Part shown: piece by piece, positions 11,982 through 23,333 of the stretch | How positions within the stretch are numbered: position 1 is the first letter of the stretch | Layout of the letters: the number at the start of each line of letters is the position of its first letter | Assembly: GCF_000208865.1 (NCBI RefSeq) | Contig: NC_018396.1 | Location: 1,240,001 to 1,304,000, forward strand | DNA from: Neospora caninum Liverpool | Lineage: Eukaryota > Apicomplexa > Conoidasida > Eucoccidiorida > Sarcocystidae | DNA: 64,000 nucleotides | Direction of reading: 5' to 3' | Made by a program: the position numbers and the translations under genes | The notes under the pieces: generated by a model | Told to the model about the DNA's origin: nothing | Seen by the model: the letters and a program-made list of their open reading frames with translations, nothing else | Database searches by the model: none

Positions 11982-12307
11982 GCATCAAATATATGCGTTT
12001 TGTTATGGGTAACGCTGTTCACTATGCTGGTTTTGAGGATGAAATCTTGCTCCACACCGAAGGGCAGATTGAAAGCGGGTTTTTTTGTAGATTACCTTCG
12101 ATCGACCATGAACCTTGTGTGGGCCCTGACAACGGAGAGACATGCCTGTCCCACAAGAGACGCGTACAATGTGGCTAACTCAGGATCAGTTATGTTTCTT
12201 CCTGGGGAAGCAAACAGAGGCTGGAATACTCGCCCGAAGGAAGAAGAAACCACCGTTTTTTCTTTTCCGACACACACACCGGAAGATCCGACTTCTGTAG
12301 GGGGATG

Positions 12308-12321
12308 GGTGTACGTACACC
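12308..12321. promoter_or_regulatory. Perfect 14-bp palindrome GGTGTACGTACACC
   Basis: The site is its own reverse complement. A 12-bp core match is at 35627-35638, and near matches are at 3156-3169 (GGTGTATGTACACC) and 5916-5929 (GGTGTACATACACA). A binding-site role is only an inference. Confidence 0.35.
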
Positions 12322-13484
12322 TCCGCACTGTCGGGTGCAGAGTAGGCAGCATTGTCGCCCGTTACCTGTCGTTTCTCTCTCTTCATCCTGTTAATACGAG
12401 CAACGACAGTAATCACAGAATTATTTACATGCTTGTTCTGGGGGTACTCAGCCAAAGATTTTTTCCTGCTTCTCCTCTCTAGCCTTGTCGTCTTCTGCAA
12501 TCGTTTACTTTCGAAATGCGTCAGATTTTCTTCTCTGCTGTGCGCTGTGACACCGCCATTTCACGTGGTTCCTGGAGACGCCTCTTCCCTTCCTTTTGTT
12601 AAGTCACGAGCGGTTGAGACTCGTGAAAAGACTCTTCGCCTAGCCGCTCTGAGAGTGTGAACCGTCATATGCAAAGCTGCAAGAGCAGCCAAGCAAGCAA
12701 GAAGAGTTGCACGCTGGTTTATATATTGGTTTTGTTTACCGGATCCAAGACTTATTGTGTTTGCCTGATTTCGATAACAGTATAGATCCGACCCTAGTCC
12801 AGGGTGACTCACCGGTCTGACGGAAACGGGTACAGACTAGTGAACATGGGCAAGGGAAGATGAATGCAAGGCAAAAGACGAAAGTGATGTGGAAGACTGG
12901 AAACAGATGTACACAAGAGAAATCTTCAGTCCTGTCTATTTTAGTCTCAGTTTCGTTCAGTGGATCTTTGCGACGCACAGACGCGAACCCTTCTTCTCTG
13001 TTCGCTGTTCCCCGTTTGCCGACGAGGAAGAACTGCTAGTCCCTGATTGCTTTCGCTCCTAGTCGTGACTGTCTGGAGACGTGTCTTTTCTTCCAAGAAG
13101 ATTAAACACTCATTTTTGAGTTTCTGACGCGCGTTTTCGCCTCGACGGCGGCCCATTTCCTTTTCCCCCCGTGTTCAGCGTCTTCTTCAGCACTCCTCGC
13201 ACCCTCAAAGCAACACATCGCTCGAGAGTCTTGCACCTCCTACAAAAAAGGTGTCTTCCCCGCTGCGCTAGCGGCCGCACAGGAAGACCTCGGTTTTGTG
13301 TTCCCGACTTCTCACATGTGTGAAACACCCCCACCCACGCCCCTACTCGATCTGCATACGTGTATGCATGAAGAGTTATTCATATTTGTATAAATATACT
13401 TGTATATGCACGGTGTATGAGTGTCATGTGAACGGGCGCGTAGACGTCTCGGACAAGTGCTTGATCGTGCGCAAGCGCATTTTC

Positions 13485-14563
13485 TTAGTATTCTTTGTTG
13501 ATATCTAGAGAGCGATTCGAGTAGATCTCCGGAACGTCAATGTTGGAGAGACAGGAGAGACCAATGATGGCAGTGACGGCGATGAGGAAGACGACGATAA
13601 ACTGAGAGAGCATGGTCTGAGAAAAGCACAATGAAACAGGGGCGCAGAACGTGGCAAAAACGCGGAAACTGAGGAAAACGCACTCCTTCCACCGGAGGGA
13701 GGACAAAACCGACATGCGTGACAAACGGAATGAAGCCAAAAAGAGTCTCGCCGTCGGACTCTGCCGTCTAAAAGGAGAGAGGAAGACGCCGGGGACTTCG
13801 ACGGAACGGCCTTTCTCGAGACACAGCGACACTCTTGAGACAGGGCGGGAACGCGCGAACAGCCGAGCAAGAAACGTTCAACACATCCCACAGGAGAGAG
13901 GCAGGGTGACGCCTTTCCTCGTTTCCTTCTTGAATGGACGGAGATTCGACATCAGACCTCACTGCAGCACACGTCCAGAGAGGGAGTGACGCATATGGAC
14001 AACAAGAAACTCCCTTAAACACATATGCCTACATGGACGGAAGGAGAGTAGAACGAGAGCCAAAAGTTGAGGAACGCACACAGGCGTGCTGAGGATGCGC
14101 AGAAGACGCTCCATCTTTTAACTCGGGCTAGAGGAGACCCACAGAAAGACGAGGTACACGGTTGTTTCGAATATGCGTGCGAGAGAGACGCTCCAAGAGA
14201 CGGTGCATCCAGGAAGTCTCCACTGGCACAAAGGCTGCTAGTTACACAGCATAACAGCTGTCTGTTTTTATCGACCTAAGTTGCACGTTTTTCTGCAGCT
14301 GGACACAGTCCAGGGTTTCGGCGTCTCGGGAGACGTACAGATGTCACGTATTTGAAAGTCGGCTCGGCGGGTTCCTCTGTGTTTGTCCCTTGGGCAGCGA
14401 CAAGGTTGAGGGAGAGGACGAGGAAGCAAAGAAGAAGGCTCGCGCACGGCTGCACGAGGCTCCCTCGAGGCGACCTTGGACGCCGTGAAGTCGCGAGAGA
14501 GGAGCGACTTCTGCCTTGCTCCTCCTGTTGGGGGGAAACGGCCAACGCGGTGAGAGAGGCCAT
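13485..14563 (-). CDS. Small membrane protein with signal sequence and C-terminal helix
   Basis: Two minus-strand exons, 14563-14339 (75 codons) and 13616-13485, join in phase 0 across a TCT|GTACGT donor and a TTTTCTCAG acceptor; 118 aa. Seen: a basic, Ser-rich N-terminus, a hydrophobic segment CASLLLCFLVLSLNLVAAQG (residues ~39-58) that reads as a signal peptide or anchor, a ~16-residue acidic/Thr spacer, a second helix FIVVFLIAVTAIIGLSCL, and a tail SNIDVPEIYSNRSLDINKEY. Topology is type I if the signal is cleaved. The helix plus Asp-Pro/Tyr tail vaguely recalls the C-termini of V-ATPase accessory proteins (Ac45, ATP6AP2, yeast Voa1); this is a weak inference from pattern alone. The gene diverges from the SNase-like gene 2.3 kb away. 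An unseen exon in the 722-nt intron is possible. Confidence 0.55.
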
Positions 14564-16895
14564 CGTCGAGCAGTGAATCGAAGCGCACGGGGCGAAAGAG
14601 CAGAGACGCCGAGAAGGACAAATGCGCGAAACACAGAGAGAGGGATGCCGGCGGCTGAAAGACAACGAAGAGACGCAGCGGATGCGGGACCGGAAAACAA
14701 ATGTGAAGACGGAGAAAGAAGGTGAGCAGCCGGAGACGACGGCGTGGCAAGAGACTGCGGTAACGGGAGCGACAAGACAAGCGAGAGCGAAGAGCCGATG
14801 GCGACGAAAACGGAATCCGAGTTGCGTCTGTTTATCTCGGTTCTTCCCTATCAGACGAGGACTCGCGAGGACGAACAAAAGACGCGCAAAAAGAAAGAGA
14901 CTTGCAGAAGAGGAACCAGCGAAGGACGGGAGAAAAGAACGAGGTTCAGTGAAGACGAGCTGTCGGAGATTAACCTTTTCAGTAACACCAGGGGAACCAG
15001 GCTAAAGAGGGAGGCGCAGCGGGCGCATTTACGAGTTCAACGAAGGAGGAGAAGGACGAGGAAAGAGATAGAGAGAAGATTCACGTGAGGCAGGCGCGGA
15101 GACTGGGGGCTGAGGGAGGTGTACGTGCTGAAAAGGATCTGCAAAGTGTTTTTTCACGGTCGGGAGAGGGGCGGCAAGCGCTGGTTTTTAAGAGAGATGC
15201 GCGAGGGACTGTTTCCTCTCCAGGAAAATGCTTTGTCTTCGCTCTCTGTCCCCGTTCTAGAGGGAGTAAGCCGTCTCTATCTCACTGTGACAAAGGCAGA
15301 CGAAGAGAGTCGCAAGTTTAAGGGCAGAGACTCCACCTAAAAACGGTTGGGGAAGCGGAAAGGCCGAACGGAAAAGAACGCGTTTCACATGCGCGTGTTT
15401 GTTCTCTCGCCTCCAAGAGCGGGTAAAACTGCTGGCAGGTGTGCCTGTGTATCCCAGGAGAAAAACGCAGTCCGTGTCCATTCGCTTTCTCCTCCTCCTT
15501 TTTTCCCGCTTGGGAGGACGTCGCGCGGAGCAGGTAGCTGAGGATCATCGCTTCAGCGTTTCCTAGTTGAATTCACGTGCTCGCGTGGGCCTTTGTCTCT
15601 CCTGTCCTTTCCAGCGCATTTCCCTGCGACGTTCTCGCCATACACAATCCCCGTTCTCATTCCCCTTTTCACGGAAAACCAAGTCTTTCCTCGATCCTCT
15701 CTTGCGATGGAACGACGAACTTTGACGTCTCTTTCGTGCCAACGCTGAGTGCTGCCCTCACGGCGGTAAACCCCAAAGGCAGCTTCGGCTTATAATAGGA
15801 GAGAGCGCTCCAGCTGCTTCGGTGTGCGTGGTCCGTGTCGATGCTGTTTCCCGCGGGCGACAGCTCGAAGAGCGAAAGGCCGGAGAAACGGAGAGAAACA
15901 CACACACAGAGAGCGGACGTTCCGGAGGGGAAGCTGGTGAAGAAAGACCGGAAGGGGAAACAAAGGGAGTGAGCGCAAACACACCACGAAACTCGACATC
16001 ACGACGGTCACCTGTCAAGCGGCTACACAAATAGCCACGACGACTGCCGCTCCGGGGCCCCGTGGGCGCGAGGCGAAAAGCGAAGAATCGGAAGAATCAC
16101 GCTGGAGAAAACATTCCCAGAGAGACAGCGAGAAAAAAGGGAATGCCGTGTCTTTTTGTCCTTGGAGAAAGCATGTTATATGACAGGCAGCAAAGGAGCC
16201 AGATCCCCAGATATACATATCTCCCCTATCTAAAACTAGGTATTTTTATATACATCGAGAGAGGACCCCAAGACAGTCGCATGTGTGTGTTGGCCGTACT
16301 CGTCGAGCGACGCTTTTCTTCCAAGCCTTGGTCTCTCACCGTCGCCAGCTCTACCGCCTCTCTTGGCGCTTTGTTCCTCTCTGTTCCGCGACGTCCTGGG
16401 CAATGCCCCAGAAACTGCTGCTCAAAACGCGAGGAGGCGTTTCTTTCCGCTTGTGTTTTTGGCGTCTTTGCTGACAAGGCTACTGCGTTTTGTTTCTCTC
16501 CTCTGCCACGTGGTCTACCGCGTTGCGCGCTGAGGTCTTCGTGGCACACCCGCGCATCGTGGAATCGATGCGAGGGAACCCTGCCGCGAAATGCGTAGAA
16601 AGAAAGCGGTCGTTCTTGCCGCAACTCGCACTACCTCGATCCGAGTTTTTTATACACCTCTACTCCGACACAGAGATCGCCATGCATGGTCGGAGAGAGG
16701 AATGTGCATGTGACTGTTTATGTACCTTTGTATATCTTTTGGTTTACCTGCCGTTCCGTGTTTGAGGGTTCGCCTGTATATATACACCGAGGACGAGCAT
16801 GCTATGAGCGAACTGTGCAAGTGAGGCGCGGTTCTTTTGCTTGGAGCAGTTAAACCGTCGCGCCTGTTTCAAGTTTCGCGACTTCGGACGTCACC
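14564..16895. other. Divergent intergenic/promoter region
   Basis: It separates the minus-strand small membrane-protein gene from the plus-strand SNase-like gene, so both promoters should lie here. No coding exon is supportable. The stretch from about 14580 to 15080 is purine-rich on the plus strand, that is, a pyrimidine-rich leader for the minus-strand gene, which is common in coccidian 5' UTRs. Confidence 0.55.
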
Positions 16896-19297
16896 ATGGG
16901 GTGTACAGAGTCGAAAGCAAAGGAGCCGACACACAAGGCAGAACACCGGACGCGGAGAGAATCACAGGTTCAGGAGAAGAAGGTGCCTGCGCCGTTCTGC
17001 CTACCTTTCTCGTCAGACGACTTTTACACCGGCGAAAAGCTTTTGTCCACGGAAGGAGACATCGGAGACGCCGTTCTTGACTATCAACTGTGCATTGTGG
17101 GAAGGTGTGTTAATGTCAGCGACGGCGACTCGATACGAATCAGGTAAGGAAAACCGTGGAGAAACCAAACTCGAGCGGGCCGCTCTCGACCGTAGCAGGA
17201 GAAAGTGACGAAGCGGATGCGCAGCACGTAGGTGGATATAGTGGTAAGGCCTTTTCTGGGCCGATATCCATATCCAGGCATGGAGGAATGTTGTGGTTTG
17301 GCGTGATTGCAGCCTATCTCGCCTACCGATCTATTTACGTCTTTGCCGTTTCCGGGGCTGTACAGGCAGTTGTGTACACCCACACCGATATATATATATA
17401 TATACATGCATGTCCATATATTTATATGGATTTTCATATATTTATATATATGGATGTTTTTCCTACATTTTATCTTGCCATTTGATGCCTTGGTTTCCTT
17501 TTCAGACACATTCCGAATGGTCACTTGCTTTACCCCCTGCGTTTGCCTCGGAAGCCGGGCGAGGCTCGCACGCCCGCGCGCGAACCTGGCGACGAGGAAG
17601 ATCCGAGCAAAACGTGGAAGGGGAAATTGACAGAAAATACGATTCGCATTCGCCTCTATGGAATAGACGCCCCAGAAACGGCCAAATTTGGACACCCTGG
17701 GCAACCGTTTGCGCAGGTGCGAGGGCAGAAATGGTACAGAACAGAAGTGGAGGAGAGGCTGAGGAGAAAAGAGCTCCCTCGCATCTGTTGGCCACTTGCG
17801 AACGTTTTCCGCACGTTTCCCCCGCAGCTGGAAGAGTCTTTAGAAAAAAAAGGCGCCGTCGTGAGGCACCGATCTTGGCTGGTATCTACACTAGAGCGGG
17901 AGGGCCGAAGGTCCGTCGTTCGTTTGCGTCTGTTCCCCGTCGTTGGGTATGTACGGCGTGCACGTTGCCTGGGCATATTTTCCATGCGTTTTCCCCTACT
18001 TGCAGGAAGCCAAACAATTCGTCACGGAGCGTCTCCTGCACAAGGTAGTGTACGTGAAGTGTCTCTCCAAAGACCAGTACGGGCGCCTGCTAGCTCGCGT
18101 ACTGATTCCACGTCCGGATGGCCTCGGCCACGCTCTCTTCCGCGGAATCAGTGACGCAGGAAAGGGCGAGGGCGTATTGCGGGGCAAGACTGGAGAAGAG
18201 AACTTTCAGGATCTCGACAGAGAACGTTTTATTGTCTGCCTGATGCTCGTCATGTTTTGTCGCCCGGTGAAACCCCCCAAGCAAAACAGAAGAGAAAGTA
18301 TTCAAGGCGCCCCTTCGTGGTGGTGTGACGATGTATGTGAGGAACTCTTGATGGAAGGACTTGCGTGTCTCTACAGGTAAGGAACAGCGAGGATAGAAGG
18401 AAGAAATCGAGAAGACTCACACGCCCATATCTATCTATCTGTCTATATCCATCTATCTATCTATGCATCTATATCCATCTATCTAGATCTCTCTATCTGT
18501 TTGTACAGGCACGCACAGAAGGTGTAACCGACAGGGAGAGATGCCGGAGATCGTTTCCCCACCGCATGCATAACACTATCATATGCGTGTACCTGTGCAT
18601 TTGTCTGCACATGCAGTTATATGAGTATGCCGTGAGAGGCCTTTCGCGTTCTAGACGTTCGCGGGTTTGATCACGTGCGCAGGAGTCCCTGTCTACCCCG
18701 CGCGTTCTGAATCGACTGCGTTGTCGTCGTTTTCTTGTCTGTGCCTCACTCTGCAGAGGCCGCGGGGCTGATTACTGCGACCAGCGTCATCTGCTGGCGC
18801 ATCTGGAGTCCGAAGCTAAGGAAAAGAAGATCGGACTCTGGGGAGCACCCGAGGGAGAACTGCAGTTGCCGGGCGACTACAAAAAGTCGAACAGAGCCGG
18901 TCTTTTGCCGCCGCAAGACGAGTCGGATGCATGCGGCGAGCGCCGGGGGAGTCACTCCAAGCGCAGGAAATCCAGGTCGAGGTCCCCGTCGCCGGCAGCC
19001 CGACGTTCGGAGGCCGAGTGCCTGATGCATGCGGCGAGAGATGGCGAGGCGACAAGCAACCACGCGGAAGACGGAGGGGACGGAGAACGCTGTGCACATT
19101 CCACAAAAGGAGGGAGAAGGAAGGGTGGAGGCGGCCGCAGAGCCAGCAAGTCGCCAGGAAGGAGAGACAACGGAGAGGGGGGAGACCACGGCAGGCAGGG
19201 AGATCGCGAGAACCCAAACCGACGCAGGCGAAACAGGAAACGTAACAGAAAGCGGAGGGGATCGGCGGAAGCATCGGACTATCAACCGAGTTCATAG
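16896..19297 (+). CDS. Staphylococcal-nuclease-like (TNase) protein with MGC N-terminus
   Basis: Exons 16896-17143, 17506-17716, 18006-18376 and 18757-19297; 456 aa. Seen: MGCTESK at the N-terminus, a glycine-2/cysteine-3 pattern for N-myristoylation plus palmitoylation. The SNase core has DGDS (76-79), R132-LYGI-D137-AP-E140 and D176-QYGR180, matching the Ca-binding aspartates, Arg35, Asp40, Glu43 and Arg87 of staphylococcal nuclease; WWCDDVCEELLMEGLACLYR gives the following helices. The C-terminal ~150 residues are Arg/Lys/Ser/Gly-rich (RRKSRSRSPSP). I infer an active, Ca-dependent endonuclease held at the cytosolic face of a membrane. Family relatives include fungal LCL3 and plant membrane-anchored CAN nucleases; plant CAN also uses an MG(N/C) acylated N-terminus. 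The start has good context (TCACCATGG). Oddity: the ~50 residues after the DQYGR strand may be a retained in-frame intron (18151-18306, GTGACG...CAAG). Confidence 0.87.
17387..17404. repeat. (TA)n microsatellite, intron 1 of SNase-like gene
   Basis: Short TA run followed by degenerate TATA/CATA sequence to about 17455, inside the first intron. Confidence 0.9.
18428..18500. repeat. (CTAT)n degenerate tetranucleotide repeat, intron 3 of SNase-like gene
   Basis: Imperfect CTAT/CTGT/CCAT units shortly after the donor at 18377. Confidence 0.9.
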
Positions 19298-22200
19298 AAA
19301 AAGGGTATTCAGTTAGAACATCCTTTCACCTTTCTCGGCACATTTGTGGCCTTATCTTCGAGTGAAAATCGGCCATGAAGGCATCCGCCTCATATCCCCG
19401 TGATCGTCGTCCGTTTCCTTCCCCCAGGGATCTTGTGAGGAACAGTTCGGTTCTCCGCACGTCCTCAAGAGGTCTACGGGAGAACAGGGCGTTCGCTTTC
19501 AGTTCATGGTACGCAAATTCGCGTTTCCGTTAAAACTGCGAGTCTTCCGTCTTGAGTTTTTGAGGACGAGAAACCATAGGGAGGACCGGGTATTCTGCGA
19601 CCAGCTACCGTACGGTGTCTTCTTCATGGGAATGGATGGTGTTTTATTCCACATTCTCCTTGTTGGCTTTTTCGTCACAGCCCCTTCTAAACAGAGAAGA
19701 CTTTTGAAGGCGTTTTCTAGGCTTGTTTCCGGCTCTCTATCCCAGCAGAGGGAGATTGTTCGTGTTCTGTAGGGTATCTGAGCAGTCCCACTGTCCTCAG
19801 AGGACGTGCGCACGACGCGTTACTCTCCGGTAGAGGCGCGTTTTCGTCGTAGTTGATTTTTACCGCAATCGAAAGCCCCCCTCAGGCGAGCAGAACGCCT
19901 GTTCTTGCACTGCGGTTTTTCGGGTGTCTTTCGTCTTGCACCTGCGTGTGTTCATGTGCGAGTAAAGGGCTCTTGTGTGTGCCACGAGCAAATTGGCTGT
20001 GCGCACTCGCTTCGCAAGGGAACCGAAGTCTCGCGGGATAGAATTGGGCGTGGAACGAGAGTTTATCGGGGCGTTCGAAACGTTTTAATGGGCACTCACA
20101 TAATGTGAATGCCATGTTTTTCTTGTGTCCTGTGCCTCTTCCAGTGAACGGTTTGAGCGTTCTGGAAGATACCGGAGTCTTTTTGTCTTGGCGGCAACCA
20201 GTCCCCGAAAAGTTCTTCTCGGGACATGTTTCCGGTTTGCACTTTTCGTTCATGTCAAGAGAGACCTCTACCTGAGAAGTCTCGGTGTAACATATGTCCT
20301 TTGGGGGGTTCGTTCGTTTGCAACGGCACAAACCGATGTACGGAGTGGCTTCGACACCATTTTTCAAAGCGACTACGTAACTTCCGAAACGAAGTGTTCT
20401 TGAGAGGATTTCGTATATGCTACTCAGGCTGCAACATCAGGTTTTTTTGCCGTAAAACGAACCGGGGCCAGGCTCTCCTGTCTCGCACGTAGATGTCCCG
20501 GAGTAGATGTTGGCGTAGCGAAGCAGGTGCTCGCTGCATGAAAGCGAAAACTGCCGGTTGCCTCTTTGTGGAGATGATCGACTCATGAGCCGCTTGTGGA
20601 ATAGCCAGCTTCTCTGCCAAACATAGTCGGTCTCCTGGGCAGCCTCAGGGAGTGGTGCTTCTCAGCAGAGAGTGGTATTTTTCGCTCCTGCGGCCCTCCC
20701 GTCGCCGGTTGCCATCTGTGGCTGTCTCTCCTCTTCTACTCGAATTGTCATCTTTGTCCACTTCCTTCTCGCAGATATTAGCATTGAAAAGCCAACTGAG
20801 GGAACGGATAATAGAGACGTGCATGCAGGAGCATCACCGTTGTTCGTCCCGCAGGTAGAGTCTACCGAACGGCAGTGCTGTGGTGGCCTGGACACACTGA
20901 AGTTGGTTTTTGCCTTGTGCTCCCTGAATAAAACGAACGCCTTTCGTGTCTAGACTCCGGCAAACAGAAGAGAGAGCCACGTACTAGCAGCTTGCTTGGC
21001 CGCGAGCGGTGTCTTCCTGTTTCTGCCACAAACAAACCTCAGCATGACTCTCTGCCTTGCCTCGCTCACACAGCCCAGAAAACCGCCTTTCCGCCAAAAC
21101 GTTCTGCGAAAAGGACACTCCTGTTGACTCTCGGTGGATTCTGTCTACACACGGTCCCGTGTTTGCAAGACTCTTCTCTTAGGCGGAAACTGCAGGTGTA
21201 GCCGAAACGCGAAGGATTTTGGCAGGGTAGGCGTTCGCAACAACGGCAGCAAAACGTGATCTGGTGACAGGCACCACGAGAAACAAAGTCTGAGTAAGAT
21301 TGCATTACGCATGTGCATGCGCTACGTACCGCCTGTTCAAGAAGTGCGTAAATATCCCTGATGAGACTTTTATGGCGCGTCCTGAATGCTGGGCGAAGCC
21401 ACGTCGATTTGCTAGTGGCGGCGTCCAGGAATCTTGCGCGGGGATTCGCACTCTGCGAATGTGTGCGTTCTAGACCTTAAACATCACTAGATCTCGCGAT
21501 CGTACATGCGAAAACACGTGCGCGACAGAGGCGGCAACGCGAGTTCTCGCGACAGTACCTCCTCGTGGAATTCCCGACGAACAGGCACGGAACGGCAGCC
21601 TCAACACAGCTGCGCACACACTCCTGAATGTATATCTCTTCCACAGCGCCTTGGTCCTGCGTGCTGAGGTGGAAACTGGATTGCAGCTACAGTGCGCATC
21701 ACATACCTGCCATCAACCAAAGAAGAGTTTACTGCAGTTCTGACGGCAACGGAGCAGGAAAAGATGTCTGACTTGTAAAATATCAATGTTCTCTGAAGGT
21801 TTGCCTGCTGCGTTCGGCTCCCGCTGGAGCGCTTTGGGTTCGAGGGACAGGACTTGGTCGGTAGCCAGGAAACTTGCCCCTGGGGCTTTTCCTCGTTTCC
21901 TGTTCTAAGCAGGCTGCTCATCTTCCTTACTACGCGTTTTTCTTTTCTGGTCTCTCCCGACGAACCAACAACTGCTCGGTTCGTGTCCTCACACTGACGG
22001 AAGTTTCCCTGGTAGAAAGAAGTCGCGAAAAGCGACACCGTCTGCAGGGAAGTCCCCCCGTATTTTTTTTCGCTGTCTCCCGCAGAAAACTGACTGACCA
22101 GCGGTTTCAGTAAGACCAGAAACGGCTTCCTTTCTTTGGGGCTCTTTCGACCCAAGAAGACCGACAAGACATGGAAGTGGGAGGCCTCTGCGCAGGTAAG

Positions 22201-23333
22201 GGAACTTACCTGGTTGATGTCCGGGCCGTTCCAGAGGAGAGACGATTCTCCAGGTCCAGATGCAATGGACCGTTGATGACGAACGCGAAACAGAAGTCGC
22301 AGACTCCCCCAGAGTGACCGCAGAAAAAAGAGGGACTCACGCGGGAGACTTGCAGAGGGGAAAAACGCCGCCGCTTTGCCTGTCCGACGGGGGCTATACC
22401 GAGGTTGCCGCGTCTCCCGTGTAGATCAGATTCGCTCCCTCCGTTTTTCTCCCCCAAGAAAGAGCGAATCGACAGTTTAACGGAAGCACACGCGGAAAAA
22501 GGAAACTTCGCCGCCAACGGTGCGTCTTGGGGGCCGGATCGAGTCGCGCGCATGCTCGAGGCCCTAAAACACATGCGAATTCGGTATAAAACGAAAGACT
22601 TGAGCTCGACCTCTCCTCGAAGCCGCTCCCCCCCTGGGCCCGCGGCCTGTCAACGCATTTGAGGAAAAGGATCTCTTTACGGGGTTTTCAGACCCTCGCT
22701 AGAAAGCATTTTTTTCGTCGAACAAAACGGGAGCGCTTTTAGTGAGACAACGAGGAGAGTTTCCTCTGTTCCGAGGGCGGGTGGAAACGTGCGCGCGGCA
22801 GCGAGGTCAGCAAGCCTCTCTTCCAGCCATCGACAAGACAGACGCCGGCACGCCCCGACGCCCACTTTTCTTTTCTGTTGTTTTTCCTGCTCCAAGTTGT
22901 CTTTCGCTTGCTACACAACCCACCGCGCTTCGCGTGTATTTTAGTCCCTCTCAGGTCTCTCTCCCTTTTCTTTCGTTCCCTCTCACATCGACTTGCGGTT
23001 CTCGCGAACGACGGCTAGACAGCCAGAACCCGCTTGCACCGTCTTCGTTTCTCCCTTTTCCGCCAACCTCGCCTTTTGTCTTCCATCTGCTGTCTCGTTT
23101 CCACTTTCTCTTCCGTCTCTGCGCCTCAAATTCTGCGTGGCCGCTCAGAAGCCGGTACTGCACCACCAACTTTTCCCCACTTCGTCGTCCGGCGCCCTCT
23201 CCACTCTCCTCGTTTATCGCTGTGGCAAATGACATGACCGGCGCTCAGTCTTTTCAGCGGATGGCCTCTTTTTGCATGCGCGCCGCCCCTCACAACGTCT
23301 GGGGCCCTTCACTTCGTCCGTCGCTTGCCGGGG
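19298..23333. other. 4-kb intergenic region
   Basis: It lies between two plus-strand genes: the 3' UTR of the SNase-like gene on the left and the promoter and leader of the coiled-coil gene on the right. A 188-codon minus-strand open frame (22167-21601) is the longest, but it shows no domain, signal peptide or splice context. From about 22860 to 23330 the sequence is strongly pyrimidine-rich, typical of a coccidian 5' leader. No RNA gene was recognised. Confidence 0.5.

Larger units (their letters stand above)
9765..13484. other. Intergenic region between two minus-strand genes
   Basis: The left part should hold the promoter and 5' UTR of the CREST-family gene, the right part the 3' UTR of the small membrane-protein gene. 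Open frames up to 286 codons (minus strand, about 10359-9499) overlap the first exon of the CREST gene in another frame and look like shadow frames. A stretch at about 11190-11130 on the minus strand, after a CTCAG, could be an untranslated or alternative exon, but I cannot place it. The perfect palindrome GGTGTACGTACACC lies at 12308-12321, and a TA run at 11947-11978. Confidence 0.5.
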
